In this document: positions 27,052-36,908 of the stretch, one piece after another | Layout of the letters: every line of letters begins with the position of its first letter | How positions within the stretch are numbered: the stretch's first letter is position 1 | Origin: Paraglaciecola mesophila KMM 241 | GTDB lineage: Bacteria > Pseudomonadota > Gammaproteobacteria > Enterobacterales > Alteromonadaceae | Direction: 5' to 3' | DNA length: 64,000 bases | Assembly (NCBI RefSeq): GCF_000315015.1 | Contig: NZ_BAEP01000075.1 | Location: 124,001 to 188,000, forward strand | Notes under the pieces: generated by a model | The model's database searches: none | Seen by the model: only the letters and a program-made list of their open reading frames with translations | Told to the model about the DNA's origin: nothing | Translations under genes and position numbers: made by a program

Positions 27052-28362
27052 TTAGCTCTCACTTCGTAACTGATCGACTGTTTCACTGACGTATTTCGCT
27101 CCTGTCAGCACTTCTTCGATGATCGTCGCTGCTTCTTCTACTTGCTTCGCGCTTTGCAAAGACTGCTGATGAATTTCGCCGATGCTGTCTTTGGCTTGTT
27201 GGGTCAGCGCACTGTTGTTTGTCACCAGTTGCTCAATACCCGCAGTTGAACTCACAGTGCGTGCTGCCAACGTGCGTACTTCATCTGCCACTACCGCAAA
27301 ACCTCTACCATATTCGCCTGCTCTGGCTGCTTCTATCGCCGCGTTAAGGGCCAGTAGGTTGGTTTGATCAGCGATTGAGCTGATCGTGGTGACTATCTTT
27401 GATATTTCTTCTGAGCGTTTATTCAATTGATCAATTAAATCAGTCGAGGTTAATGTACTGGTCACAATAGCGTTAGATGTGTCAACTGTGCGTTGCAAGA
27501 TAACCGCGCCGTCTTTGGATATCTTAGCTGTCTGCATGGATGTGCTGTAGGCAATCTCTGCGGCCTCTTGTGTCGCCAACTGCTTTTGAATGCGAGAAGT
27601 GATATTGGATGCAATCTTAACCACCTTAATGACTTGCCCTTGTTCATTCAATACAGGGTTGTACGTTGCCTCAAGCCATATGGTACTGCCATCACGAGTG
27701 AGGCGATTAAACTGCCCACCTTTGAATTCCCCTTGTTCTAGCTCGCGCCAAAAGTTGGGGTTGTCTTGGTAAAAGTCTTCTGTACAAAACATGCGGTGAT
27801 GTTTACCTACTATGTCTTTAACACTTGCATAGCCCATAGTTTGAATAAAGTTTTCATTCGCGCTGATGATCTCGCCATGTGGCGTAAACTCTATTAAGGC
27901 ACTGGAGCGGTTGAGGGCTTCAAAAATAGCGGTTTGGCTGTTTAAGCGCTCTTTTTCAACCGTGATGTCATTGGCTATTTTTACAATACGCACTATTTTA
28001 CCGTTTTGTTCTACAGGGAAATACGTAGCCTCTAGCCATAAATCGTCGCCACTCTTGCGCTTGCGTAAAAATGTACCGCTTGAACTTTCGCCCTGTGCAA
28101 GGTTTGCCCAAAATGAACGATACCCAGGAGAGCCTGATTCCATAGCGCTGCAAAACATGCGGTGATGTTGCCCTTTAATTTCGGCCAAAGAATACCCAAC
28201 CGTGCTTAGAAAAAGCGAATTTGCATCTAGGATCATGCCATCAGTATTAAACGAAATTGTGGCGCAATGGCGCTCTAAAGAATGGATAAAACAAGATTCG
28301 AAACTCTCTGGAATGGGAGTGTCTGCTTTTGCTGTTGAACGGGAAAAAAACATAGTCACCAA
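27052..28362 (-). CDS. Soluble PAS-PAS methyl-accepting chemotaxis transducer
   Basis: This 436-residue protein has no membrane segment. Two PAS domains (about 30-140 and 150-262) share the motif [16 protein letters not shown] and the closing [19 protein letters not shown] short MCP signalling domain follows, with the conserved tip [19 protein letters not shown]. It is the compact cytosolic PAS-MCP type thought to sense redox or a bound cofactor. There is no HAMP domain, and the C-terminal helix ends early at residue 436. It converges with cynS. The ligand is unknown. Confidence 0.93.
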   Translation of the reverse strand: MVTMFFSRSTAKADTPIPESFESCFIHSLERHCATISFNTDGMILDANSLFLSTVGYSLAEIKGQHHRMFCSAMESGSPGYRSFWANLAQGESSSGTFLRKRKSGDDLWLEATYFPVEQNGKIVRIVKIANDITVEKERLNSQTAIFEALNRSSALIEFTPHGEIISANENFIQTMGYASVKDIVGKHHRMFCTEDFYQDNPNFWRELEQGEFKGGQFNRLTRDGSTIWLEATYNPVLNEQGQVIKVVKIASNITSRIQKQLATQEAAEIAYSTSMQTAKISKDGAVILQRTVDTSNAIVTSTLTSTDLIDQLNKRSEEISKIVTTISSIADQTNLLALNAAIEAARAGEYGRGFAVVADEVRTLAARTVSSTAGIEQLVTNNSALTQQAKDSIGEIHQQSLQSAKQVEEAATIIEEVLTGAKYVSETVDQLRSES

Positions 28363-28675
28363 CCTCTATTACATCATTAAATGTTATGGAAAAATACTTA
28401 CCCATCACTACTGGTGATGCTAAATGTTATAGTATATTAATACGCCTACTTTTAGCGCGTGTATTTCACCTAAATACTGATAAAACGGGGAGGTAAACCG
28501 ATTTTGGTTATTTTCACTAGTTTCCAAGGTTTGTGCAGTTTTTATACTTATAGAACGCTCATTTCAGAGGTTTTGCCACGGATTTAGCCCATTAATACAC
28601 CAGATTTCCCTCTTCTAGAGCGGAAATAAAGCTGATAATGTGTAAAAAACTCATCAAGTGAAGGATGTATACATC

Positions 28676-29641
28676 ATGAAAATTGTGAAATTTACCCGTT
28701 ATCTAGTTTTAGCCTCTAGCTTGCTATTACCTTTTAGTGCTTTTAATCAAGCAGTTGCACAACAAGATTCGATTGATAAATTTGCTCCAGGTTTCTATCG
28801 CACTCAGCTTGGTCAGTTCGATGTTATCGCCCTGAGCGATGGCACTGTGGATTTACCCATGGATAAATTGCTGCACCAAGACAGCGAAACGACAAAGCAA
28901 CAATTAGAAGAGTCATTTTTATCGGTACCAACGGAGACCTCCGTCAATGGTTACTTAATTGATACGGATGGTGAACTTGTACTAATCGATACAGGAGCAG
29001 GTAATTTATTTGGCCCCACATTAGGCAATATCATAAAAAGCCTAAACGCAGCGGGCTATTCACCGAGCGATGTTGATCACATATTGATCACTCATCTACA
29101 TCCAGATCACGTCGGTGGTCTAACAAAAGAGGGTAATCGCGTATTTGTTAATGCCACGGTGCATGCGAACCAACGGGATCTGGATTTCTGGTTAAGCGAT
29201 AAAGAAATGAGTAAAGCGCCAGAGGCGAACAAAGGTTTTTTCCAAGGCGCGATGGCGTCTTTAAACCCTTATGTGAAAGCCAATAAAATCAGCGCATTTA
29301 ACGCAAATGAGCAAATTGTAAAGGGGATTAATACTGATGCTACCCATGGTCACACGCCAGGGCATACATCTTATATTGTGCAAAGTGACGGTGAGGAAAT
29401 GTGGGTTATTGGCGATCTTATTCATGCAGGGGCAGTGCAATTCTCACATCCACAGATAACCATTGATTTTGACTCGGCTCCACAACAGGCCAAAAAACAG
29501 CGTGAACGTATTTTTTCTCACGTCGCTAAGAGTAAAGCGCTGATGGCGGGGGCACATTTACAATTTCCTGGCTTGGGCCATCTGCGCGAAACGAAAAGCG
29601 GATTTGAATGGGTACCTGCGAATTACAGTCGCTTACGCTAG
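28676..29641 (+). CDS. Secreted MBL-fold metallo-hydrolase
   Basis: This 321-residue exported protein has a signal peptide ending near NQAVA and the metallo-beta-lactamase fold. The zinc motif HLHPDH lies in ITHLHPDHVGG, with further ligands in THGHTPGH and VIGDLIHAG. It resembles the lactonase/quorum-quenching-like and beta-lactamase-fold hydrolases, but the substrate cannot be read. The frame is open to a GTG at 28658. I prefer the ATG at 28676 because AAGGA lies 10 nt before it and the signal peptide then starts cleanly. It stands between the PAS-MCP gene and norR. Confidence 0.87.
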   Translation: MKIVKFTRYLVLASSLLLPFSAFNQAVAQQDSIDKFAPGFYRTQLGQFDVIALSDGTVDLPMDKLLHQDSETTKQQLEESFLSVPTETSVNGYLIDTDGELVLIDTGAGNLFGPTLGNIIKSLNAAGYSPSDVDHILITHLHPDHVGGLTKEGNRVFVNATVHANQRDLDFWLSDKEMSKAPEANKGFFQGAMASLNPYVKANKISAFNANEQIVKGINTDATHGHTPGHTSYIVQSDGEEMWVIGDLIHAGAVQFSHPQITIDFDSAPQQAKKQRERIFSHVAKSKALMAGAHLQFPGLGHLRETKSGFEWVPANYSRLR

Positions 29642-29700
29642 GAATTATTGACCTTTGCTGACATTATTACAAAGGTCTGTAAGTCGGTTTGACTAGCAGA

Positions 29701-31287
29701 CTAAAACGTTTCGTTTTTAATGCTTTTATGTACCTGTACGCCAAGCCGCCTTGCTAATCTAGCGAGGTTGGCTCTGTCCATGTCTAATTGTTTGGCCGCC
29801 AAAGTCCAATTGCCTTGGCAATCAGCCAGAGCGCGACTGATCATATTAGCTTGAAAGGCTTCGGTCATAGTTTTGAGATTTTGTGGTTCGGCATTTCCAC
29901 ATAGGCTGCTTTGTGGTGTTGGCTGAACATGAATCTCTTTTGGCAGTAAGGCGCGTTCAAAATCTAAATCTGCTGTGTTAAGTGAGATAATATCGTGTTG
30001 ATTCGCACTGCGCGTTGCCTTCAGAGAAGCACGGCTGATGACGTGCTCTAATTCCCTTACATTACCAGGCCATGAGTAGGCAAGAAGTGCTTGTTGTACG
30101 TCGTTTGGTATTTTTAGTTGGCGGATCCCTAGCTTGCGAGCGGTCACTTCCAAGAAATAACCCGCGAGTAGCAATACATCATTCCCGCGCTCTTTTAGTT
30201 CCGGGACTTTGATAGGGTACACGGAGAGGCGATGATAAAGGTCTGCTCTGAAACGCCCAGTTTTAACTTCTTGTGCTAGGTCACGATTAGTTGCGGCTAC
30301 CACGCGTACATTGACTGTCGATACTTGATCCTTTCCCACAGGCTGAATCTCGCCACTTTGTAACACGCGTAATAATTTACTTTGCACGCTTAATGGCAAT
30401 TCACCAATTTCATCTAAAAATATCGTGCCTCCATCGGCTAGCTGGAATTTGCCGGCGCGCTCTTTCTCGGCGCCGCTGAACGCACCTTTCCCGTGACCAA
30501 ACAATTCACTTTCCGCCAAGGTTTCTGGTATTGAGGCACAGTTAACGTGCACCAAAGGCTGAGTGCCTCGATTAGAACGTTGATGTAATGTTCGGGCAAC
30601 CAACTCTTTACCTACGCCTGTTTTTCCCCATATCAGCACTGTGTAGTCAGAGCCAGAAACCAATTGAATATCGCTTTTAAGGGCAAGCATACTGGGGCTA
30701 TTACCTATTAGCTCGCCGCCATCTCGTGTTAGCGCTTCGTTCGTTAGCTCTTGCACTAAATCGTGTGCTTGTTGTGCGCGCTGTTCCAACCCGCTCAGTT
30801 GGATAGCCGTTTTCAAGGTGGCGGCGGACAGGGCAGTGATTAGCTGCAATGTGCGCTCGGGGATCTCTGAAAAGGCTTCAGGGCTCAGACTATCAAGGGT
30901 CACGACGCCCATAAGTTGATTATCGCTATACAAGGGCAGACCCATACACGAATGCACGGGCAAGTCGCCTTCTTTTGCGAGCAATAAGCCATCATAAGGA
31001 TCCGGTAATGGCGAGTCTGATGCAAAACGCACCGGCTGTGTCCCAGCACAAATGAGCGAAAGACGAGGGTGGTCGCTGAGATTAAAACGCCGCCCAAGGG
31101 TGTCGGCTGCAAGACCTTGTATTGCCAATGGTTTTAATTGTTCTCCTTGATGTATCAACAATACAACCGCATCGCAATTGATGGCTTTTCTGATAGAGGA
31201 TAGCAATCTGTCGAACCTATCTTCATTGGTGATGCTGTTGGCGAGATCTAACGCCACTTCTAACAGAAGGGTTGAATTGAGTTCCAT
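29701..31287 (-). CDS. norR: Nitric-oxide-responsive sigma-54 activator NorR
   Basis: This 528-residue enhancer-binding protein has an N-terminal GAF domain (1-175) with FNLSDHPRL and PDPYDGLL as in E. coli NorR, an AAA+ domain (Walker A GKTGVGKE, sigma-54 contact loop GAFSGA instead of GAFTGA, Walker B TIFLDEIGEL) and a C-terminal Fis-type helix-turn-helix ending near ARLARRLG. It senses NO through a GAF-bound iron and activates NO-detoxification genes. The frame reaches a TTG at 31302. The ATG at 31287 has GGAG 9 nt before it and is preferred. It is divergent from the nnrS-hmp genes, with its sites in between. Confidence 0.96.
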   Translation of the reverse strand: MELNSTLLLEVALDLANSITNEDRFDRLLSSIRKAINCDAVVLLIHQGEQLKPLAIQGLAADTLGRRFNLSDHPRLSLICAGTQPVRFASDSPLPDPYDGLLLAKEGDLPVHSCMGLPLYSDNQLMGVVTLDSLSPEAFSEIPERTLQLITALSAATLKTAIQLSGLEQRAQQAHDLVQELTNEALTRDGGELIGNSPSMLALKSDIQLVSGSDYTVLIWGKTGVGKELVARTLHQRSNRGTQPLVHVNCASIPETLAESELFGHGKGAFSGAEKERAGKFQLADGGTIFLDEIGELPLSVQSKLLRVLQSGEIQPVGKDQVSTVNVRVVAATNRDLAQEVKTGRFRADLYHRLSVYPIKVPELKERGNDVLLLAGYFLEVTARKLGIRQLKIPNDVQQALLAYSWPGNVRELEHVISRASLKATRSANQHDIISLNTADLDFERALLPKEIHVQPTPQSSLCGNAEPQNLKTMTEAFQANMISRALADCQGNWTLAAKQLDMDRANLARLARRLGVQVHKSIKNETF

Positions 31288-31344
31288 GATAGGGGGCTCC
31301 AATGGTCAATGCTGATGTGATAATGATGCCATAGAATGCATTGT

Positions 31345-31399
31345 GTCATAAAGACTTTTACGAGTCTTTACGACTCTAACTGAATTGAGTCAATATGAC
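31345..31399. promoter_or_regulatory. Three NorR binding sites
   Basis: Three 11-bp elements of the form GT-N7-AC lie at 31345-31355 (GTCATAAAGAC), 31364-31374 (GTCTTTACGAC) and 31389-31399 (GTCAATATGAC). The last two extend to GAGTC-N5-GACTC palindromes. Three such sites upstream of a sigma-54 promoter are the known requirement for NorR hexamer assembly. They lie between norR and the NO-defence genes and can serve both directions. Confidence 0.88.
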
Positions 31400-31451
31400 T
31401 CTTTCGGGTGGGATTTATTTCTATCTCACTGATAATTATGCAATTTTAAAA

Positions 31452-31469
31452 TTGGCATCAAAGGTGCTA
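31452..31469 (+). promoter_or_regulatory. Sigma-54 (-24/-12) promoter for the nnrS-hmp genes
   Basis: TTGGCAT followed by GGTGCTA places the invariant GG (31454-31455) and GC (31466-31467) exactly 10 nt apart, as required for sigma-54. It lies 53 bp past the last NorR site and 67 bp before the first downstream start codon. Transcription would begin near 31479. Confidence 0.82.
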
Positions 31470-31535
31470 TCTAAAGTGTATCTCTGCTGATGCAACACCA
31501 AAACAGGTTTTGAACAGCGCACTTAGGGGGCACTA

Positions 31536-31873
31536 ATGGGCAAGGTTTTCGTGAATGACATGATTAATACTCAAATGACCAACATAGGCATGACCAACTT
31601 AACCACTTCTTGCATAGACATTACCAATAACGAGAGCGTATCGAAGCGCTTTGGCGCGTTATTCAAGTTTGCGAATATAATCTTATCTGTGTCCCTCACA
31701 TTGCTCATTATATGTATTGCGGTGAGTTACCCCTTGTCGCACTTATTTTCAATGCTACTCAGGTGGCGAGTCATCTTATGATTATCGTCAGTGCGAGTGT
31801 ACTGAAAGTCGCTTATGTAGTGCGGTGTATTGCGCAATATGAACAACATAAACAACATAAGCGGGTGCTGTAG
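31536..31873 (+). pseudogene. Small two-helix membrane protein gene, apparently frameshifted
   Basis: An 81-codon frame (31536-31781) with a good AGGGGG Shine-Dalgarno encodes one membrane helix (ANIILSVSLTLLIICIAVSY). It is followed in the -1 frame by a second hydrophobic stretch (VASHLMIIVSASVLKVAYVV) and a basic end, closing at 31873 directly before the nnrS ATG. The frames can be joined if one T is missing from the TTTT run at 31746-31749, giving about 113 residues with two helices. As it stands, the second part can be translated only from an ATG at 31778 that overlaps the first stop (ATGA). It is probably a single NO-regulated membrane protein damaged by an indel, or a sequencing error. 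I do not recognise its family. Confidence 0.6.
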
Positions 31874-33142
31874 ATGATGAAAACTACAGCATCGAAGAAG
31901 CGCGCATCGACTCAATCGGGCATTCATTTTGCCCAACCCGCTGAGCCCTTGGGCGATCACGCAACTTCACGGGGGATCCATCACGCCGCGGTTTGGTCAC
32001 TCGCCTTTCGACCATTCTTTTTATTAGGGGCGCTTTGGGCTGTCATCGCCTTGATAGTTTGGGCATTGTGGTTCAGCGGGCATTGGCCACACTCTTTCGT
32101 ATTGCCTCCTTCTTTATGGCATGCCCACGAGATGATATTTGGCTTTGCCGCAATGATTGCTGCAGGCTTTCTACTGACGGCTGTGCAAACCTGGACAGGG
32201 TTTCGTAGTGCTCATGGTGTATGGCTAATCATGCTAAGTGGACTGTGGATTGTTGCACGTATAAGTGGGGTATCCAGCGCCGAGCCGTGGGGCCTAGGCC
32301 TTTTCATATGCAGTCACTTTCTATGGTGGCTGGGTGTGATTGGATGCTTCAGTTATCAGGTTATTAAAGCAAGAAATACCTCTAACTACATACTCATCGC
32401 CTTATTGTGCGGTCTGTTTAGCCTAAATCTTGTCTTTTTCGCGCTAGTGAACGAGCAAGCCTACGTACTGGCGTCGCAGTTGCTGCAAAGCGCGGTGCTC
32501 TTATTCTGTGTGCTAATCACGGTTATTGGTGGCCGAGTGATCCCCTTTTTTACCGGAAGAGCTTTAAACCGACCTCAGGTAAAACACCCCAGATTCGATT
32601 TAGTGCTGCTGATTTTTTCTCTGCTGGCGGTTGCACTTTTTATAATCCAATTTTTTGTTCCTGTTTCTAATCTCGCTGCAATCGTTTTGATTGTGCTTGG
32701 TGTCGCGCATCTTTGGCGCTTGGGACAATGGTTTGCCCAGGGTATTTGGGCAGTCTCACTATTATGGTCACTGCACTTGGCGTACCTTGCCTTGGCTATC
32801 GGTTTGTTGCTGGTGGGGATGAGCTTACTGACTTCTTGCTTACCCTTAAAAGACAGCTTGCACTTGATCAGTATCAGCGCTATTTCGGCCATGATCTTAA
32901 GCATGATGTCACGAGTGTCACTGGGACATACAGGGAGAGCATTAGCCGTATCTCGCGGTATAAGTGCAGCATTTGCCTTACTTTTATTAGCAGGTTTGCT
33001 ACGTGCATTGGCATCACTTAGTGAGCAGGTACTTCTTTTTTGGCAGCTCAGTGCTTGGTTATGGTCAGCAGCCTTTATTCTGTTTTTTGTGTATTACTGG
33101 GCCGTGTTAACCAAGGCGAGAGTCGATGGGAAACCAGGCTAA
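31874..33142 (+). CDS. nnrS: NnrS family haem-copper membrane protein
   Basis: This 422-residue protein has about twelve membrane segments. NnrS landmarks include FRPFFLLGALWA, the LWHAHEMIFGFAAM motif with haem/metal-ligand histidines, TGRALNRP, and MMSRVSLGHTGRAL near the C-terminus. NnrS proteins relieve nitrosative stress and belong to NO-responsive regulons. The ATG at 31874 abuts the stop of the preceding short frame, so translational coupling is likely. It lies downstream of the NorR sites and sigma-54 promoter and 95 nt before hmp. Confidence 0.94.
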   Translation: MMKTTASKKRASTQSGIHFAQPAEPLGDHATSRGIHHAAVWSLAFRPFFLLGALWAVIALIVWALWFSGHWPHSFVLPPSLWHAHEMIFGFAAMIAAGFLLTAVQTWTGFRSAHGVWLIMLSGLWIVARISGVSSAEPWGLGLFICSHFLWWLGVIGCFSYQVIKARNTSNYILIALLCGLFSLNLVFFALVNEQAYVLASQLLQSAVLLFCVLITVIGGRVIPFFTGRALNRPQVKHPRFDLVLLIFSLLAVALFIIQFFVPVSNLAAIVLIVLGVAHLWRLGQWFAQGIWAVSLLWSLHLAYLALAIGLLLVGMSLLTSCLPLKDSLHLISISAISAMILSMMSRVSLGHTGRALAVSRGISAAFALLLLAGLLRALASLSEQVLLFWQLSAWLWSAAFILFFVYYWAVLTKARVDGKPG

Positions 33143-33237
33143 AAAGGCTATCTAGACCAGTATTCAACAAATTTAACTGACCACCACATTTTATATTTTT
33201 TACTAACATCAACATCATACACAGCAAGAGGTTTTAT

Positions 33238-34428
33238 ATGTTATCCGCTCAAACCATCGCCACGGTTAAAAGTACTGTTCCCCTTCTAGAGTCTGCCGGC
33301 GTAGCCATTACCGATCATTTTTACCAACGTATGTTCCGTTTGAATCCCGAGCTGAAAAACATATTCAATATGGCGAATCAGGCCAATGGCCGTCAGCAGT
33401 TTGCGTTATTTAATGCGATTGCCGCTTACGCAAAAAATTTCGATAACTTGGGCGCCTTAAGTGAGGTTGTTGAGCGGGTGGCGCATAAACACACCAGCTT
33501 TTTTATTCAACCTGAGCACTACGATATTGTGGGTCATCACTTAATTGAAACACTGCGAGAACTGGCCCCAGAGGCATTTACCCCTGACGTAGAGCAAGCG
33601 TGGGTTGAGGCATATGGCGCATTAGCAAAAATTTTTATCAACCGAGAGGGTGACTTATACAATCAATCTGAAACAGCCCAAGGAGGCTGGTTAGGCCCGC
33701 GTCAATTTCGTGTGTTGAGTAAAACGCCTGAGTCCGCTTTAGTGACCAGTTTTGTGCTCACCCCTATGGATGGCCAACCAGCGATTGACTACAAACCAGG
33801 CCAGTATTTAGGGGTTAAAGTACATCCGGCGCATTGCGACTACGTGGAAATGCGCCAATATTCTTTGTCAGATAAACCTAACGGCGTGACGTATCGTATC
33901 AGTGTTAAGCGCGAGCAGGGGGAGGTTAACGGTTTAGTGTCGAATCATTTGCATGAGTCTGTTGAGCAAGGTGATGTGATCGATATATTGCCACCAGCAG
34001 GCGACTTTTTTCAGCAGAACCAACACTTGCCTACTGTACTTATTTCCGCAGGCGTAGGTTTAACGCCTATGATGTCGATGCTCGAAGCGACAGTCGAGAG
34101 TCACCCAACCACAGAGATACATTTTTTACATGCGTGTGAAAACCCAGCGCAACACTCCTTCATCAAGCGAGTTGCTGAACTTGAAAAGAATACGCCACAA
34201 CTTAGCACGCATACTTGGTATGCAAGCCAAGCACCAAAGGCGGATAGCGTATCTGCAGGCTTAATGTCACTAGCGTCGCTTGGTGACGCTCTGCCCATAA
34301 GTAGTGGTAATTTCTATATCTGCGGCCCGACAGGCTTTATGGCATTTATTAAAAAACAATTACTTGAGCTCGGTGTTAAAGACGCACAGATCCACTATGA
34401 AGTATTTGGTCCACATAGCGACCTATAG
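33238..34428 (+). CDS. hmp: Flavohaemoglobin nitric oxide dioxygenase
   Basis: At 396 residues it has the length of E. coli Hmp. The N-terminal globin domain (1-140) has the proximal histidine in VAHKHTSF and the distal Tyr/Gln region near TDHFYQRMF. An FAD domain (150-260) carries MRQYSLSD and ISVKRE, and the NAD domain (265-396) has ISAGVGLTPMMSM and YICGPTGFM. It oxidises NO to nitrate using oxygen and NADH. It is probably cotranscribed with nnrS from the NorR-controlled promoter. I saw no separate NorR site in the 95-nt gap. Confidence 0.97.
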   Translation: MLSAQTIATVKSTVPLLESAGVAITDHFYQRMFRLNPELKNIFNMANQANGRQQFALFNAIAAYAKNFDNLGALSEVVERVAHKHTSFFIQPEHYDIVGHHLIETLRELAPEAFTPDVEQAWVEAYGALAKIFINREGDLYNQSETAQGGWLGPRQFRVLSKTPESALVTSFVLTPMDGQPAIDYKPGQYLGVKVHPAHCDYVEMRQYSLSDKPNGVTYRISVKREQGEVNGLVSNHLHESVEQGDVIDILPPAGDFFQQNQHLPTVLISAGVGLTPMMSMLEATVESHPTTEIHFLHACENPAQHSFIKRVAELEKNTPQLSTHTWYASQAPKADSVSAGLMSLASLGDALPISSGNFYICGPTGFMAFIKKQLLELGVKDAQIHYEVFGPHSDL

Positions 34429-34496
34429 TTTACACGGCAGGCAGCAGTGTGAGTACTTCGTCATCCCTGAAGCCTGCTGCATCTTAAAAGTGAATT

Positions 34497-36695
34497 TTAA
34501 AAGTGTATTTGTTGAGAACCATGAGGCGCTGCCCCTAACTCGATGCTGCGCTTGCTTGGCAATGAATCGCCAACGGCCAAGGTGTATGCACCGCTAGGCC
34601 AAACATTTTCACCGGCATCGTTAACTCTGTAAAGATTTTTTCCTTCAATAGTAAATTCAATTAAGCGCTTCTCATATGCGCCAATGTGGACGCGCTTAAA
34701 CGCTTTTAAATTTGTTATCGCTTCATTTTTCAACGGTACCTGAGGGGAAAGATACACTTGCACTACCGTTTCACCATCTAGGGCTGTGCTGTTTTCAACT
34801 TCAACACTGATGTTTATATTTTCCCCTTCTTGAGGAGCGCGCTTCGATAAGCTGAGCTTACCAAACTTAAATTGAGTGTAAGACAAGCCAAAGCCGAATG
34901 GATACAGAGGCAATTTCTTAAGGAATTTATAGGTTCTGCCTGTCATCGTGTAATCATCAAAGGGAGGGAGATCATCAATTGTTTTTACGAAGGTGAGTGG
35001 CAAATGACCTGATGGGTTAGTATCTCCAAAAATCACATCTGCCACCGCATTGCCACCTTGCTCACCTGGATACCATATCCATAGTATGGCATCCGCCAAT
35101 GGGTCTAATTCGCTGATATCCACTGGGCTTCCCGCAGCAACAACCAATATCAACGGACCTTTTTTGTTTTCCGCAAGTTGCTTTACATAATCGACTTGAT
35201 TTTGGGGCAAGGTGATAGCAACCCTATCTCCTCGATCGGCAGAGGCTATTGCGTCAACTTCTTCGCCCTCCATATCGGCAGATATGCCTACTACAGCAAT
35301 CACAGCATCGGCTGTTTTAGCTACTTCTGGCGCCCAATTAAGGGGGTTAATGTTACTGTGAAAAGGCAAAGCGCCTGCGCGGTAATTTAGTGACGAGCCT
35401 AATGATACTTTTCCTGCAATGCCTTCAAGAACAGTTACCAAGCTATCTGAGATACCGTAATAGTTGCCCATCAACATATCGGAGGAAGCCGCAAATGGGC
35501 CGGTGACATAAGGCACTTTAATATCTTTTGATAGGGGTAATACTTGTTTTTCATTTTTTAATAAAACAATCGATTTCGCCGCCACTTTACGCGCTAGCTC
35601 AATATGTTCAAGGCTGTGAATGACTTCTTGGCCTATGGCATTGTGCGGGTTTAACTCACTAGGGTCGAATAAACCCAAACGAAAGCGGATCATAAGCAAG
35701 TTTTTCAGACGCTGGTCAATTAATGATTGGGTAATAAGGCCTTCTTCAAATGCAGCTTTCAGGGATTTTTCATAGGTAAAACCGCAATTTAAATCGACCC
35801 CCGCGCGCAATGCGAGTGCCGCTGACTCAACGCGATTATGGGTGACTTTGTGTCCGCTATGAAAGTCGTGCAATGCGCCGCAATCTGACACAACATAGCC
35901 ATTAAATTGCCACTTTTTCTTTAACATTTCCCCCAGCAAGAACTCACTTGCACAGGATGGCTGACCATACACCCCATTGTACGCACACATCACACCTGCG
36001 ACTTTTGCTTGGGTCACTAGCGCTTCAAAAGCGGGTAAATAGGTCTCGTACAAATCCTTTTTGCTAGGCTCTACATCAAATTGATGGCGCAAAGACTCCG
36101 GTCCTGAATGCACTGCGAAGTGTTTGGCTACACCGGCAGACTTCAAATATTTGGGGTCGTCCCCTTGCAGACCTTTTACGAACGCAGTGCCCATTTGTGA
36201 GGTTAATAAGGGATCTTCACCGTAAGTTTCTTGACCGCGTCCCCAGCGAGGATCGCGAAAAATGTTCACGTTTGGTGTCCAAAATGTTAGCCCGGCATAT
36301 TGCCCTTGATTGCCTATCGACTGAGCTATGGCGTACTTGGCCCGCGCTTCGTCCGATATCGCATTGGCTACTTCTTGTGCTAATTCAGGATCAAAGGTGG
36401 CCCCGAGCCCAATCGCTTGAGGGAAGATAGTTGCTTTGCCGTTACGAGCGATACCATGCAGCGCTTCATTCCACCAATTGTATTGAGGCACCTCTAAGCG
36501 CGGTATCGCTGGAGTGGAATGTGACAATTGAGTTATTTTTTCATCTATTGTCATTGCGTTAACGAGCGCTTGGGCGCGCGTTTCAAAACTGAGTTCGGGG
36601 TTAAACCATATCTGTTGCTTTACATGGTTTATCTGTGCAGCACCTACCAAGTGGCAGGTGAACATTAGTACTGAAACAAGAAGCGTTTTAAGCAT
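34497..36695 (-). CDS. Secreted GH3 family beta-glycosidase (beta-glucosidase/xylosidase type)
   Basis: This 732-residue GH3 enzyme has a signal peptide (LLVSVLMFTCHLVGA), the TIM-barrel domain with GLTFWTPNVNIFRDPRWGRGQ, KHFAVHSGPE and the nucleophile Asp in GYVVSDCGALHD (about residue 274), a second alpha/beta domain and a C-terminal FnIII-like domain. The WWNEALHGIA signature is typical of the beta-xylosidase/beta-glucosidase subgroup. The frame is open back to 36812. The ATG at 36695 has AAGGA 7 nt upstream and starts the signal peptide. It is divergent from two sulfatases, which suggests action on oligosaccharides from a sulfated algal polysaccharide. Confidence 0.92.
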   Translation of the reverse strand: MLKTLLVSVLMFTCHLVGAAQINHVKQQIWFNPELSFETRAQALVNAMTIDEKITQLSHSTPAIPRLEVPQYNWWNEALHGIARNGKATIFPQAIGLGATFDPELAQEVANAISDEARAKYAIAQSIGNQGQYAGLTFWTPNVNIFRDPRWGRGQETYGEDPLLTSQMGTAFVKGLQGDDPKYLKSAGVAKHFAVHSGPESLRHQFDVEPSKKDLYETYLPAFEALVTQAKVAGVMCAYNGVYGQPSCASEFLLGEMLKKKWQFNGYVVSDCGALHDFHSGHKVTHNRVESAALALRAGVDLNCGFTYEKSLKAAFEEGLITQSLIDQRLKNLLMIRFRLGLFDPSELNPHNAIGQEVIHSLEHIELARKVAAKSIVLLKNEKQVLPLSKDIKVPYVTGPFAASSDMLMGNYYGISDSLVTVLEGIAGKVSLGSSLNYRAGALPFHSNINPLNWAPEVAKTADAVIAVVGISADMEGEEVDAIASADRGDRVAITLPQNQVDYVKQLAENKKGPLILVVAAGSPVDISELDPLADAILWIWYPGEQGGNAVADVIFGDTNPSGHLPLTFVKTIDDLPPFDDYTMTGRTYKFLKKLPLYPFGFGLSYTQFKFGKLSLSKRAPQEGENINISVEVENSTALDGETVVQVYLSPQVPLKNEAITNLKAFKRVHIGAYEKRLIEFTIEGKNLYRVNDAGENVWPSGAYTLAVGDSLPSKRSIELGAAPHGSQQIHF

Positions 36696-36797
36696 GATCA
36701 ATCCTTTGCTTATGTAAGTAAGGGGAACAGAAATATTCAATTCGAAAAAATTTGTTTTCCGATGTAAATGTAGGTTAGGTTTATTGTATACTGTTAA

Positions 36798-36816
36798 CAA
36801 AATGATAATCAATACG
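36798..36816. promoter_or_regulatory. Fur-box-like sequence between GH3 and sulfatase genes
   Basis: The segment contains ATGATAATCA, the invariant core of the classical Fur box, and matches about 14 of 19 consensus positions. It lies in the divergent region between the GH3 glycosidase and the first sulfatase. Iron control of these genes would be unexpected, and a chance match in AT-rich DNA is possible. Confidence 0.35.
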
Positions 36817-36908
36817 GTTGTTATCGAAAGACAAATTCGTTGTTAATCAAATTAAAGACCGTCAAATAAAGTAAGAATTGTCAAAATAGAGAAGGGAGCC
36901 AACAGCGG

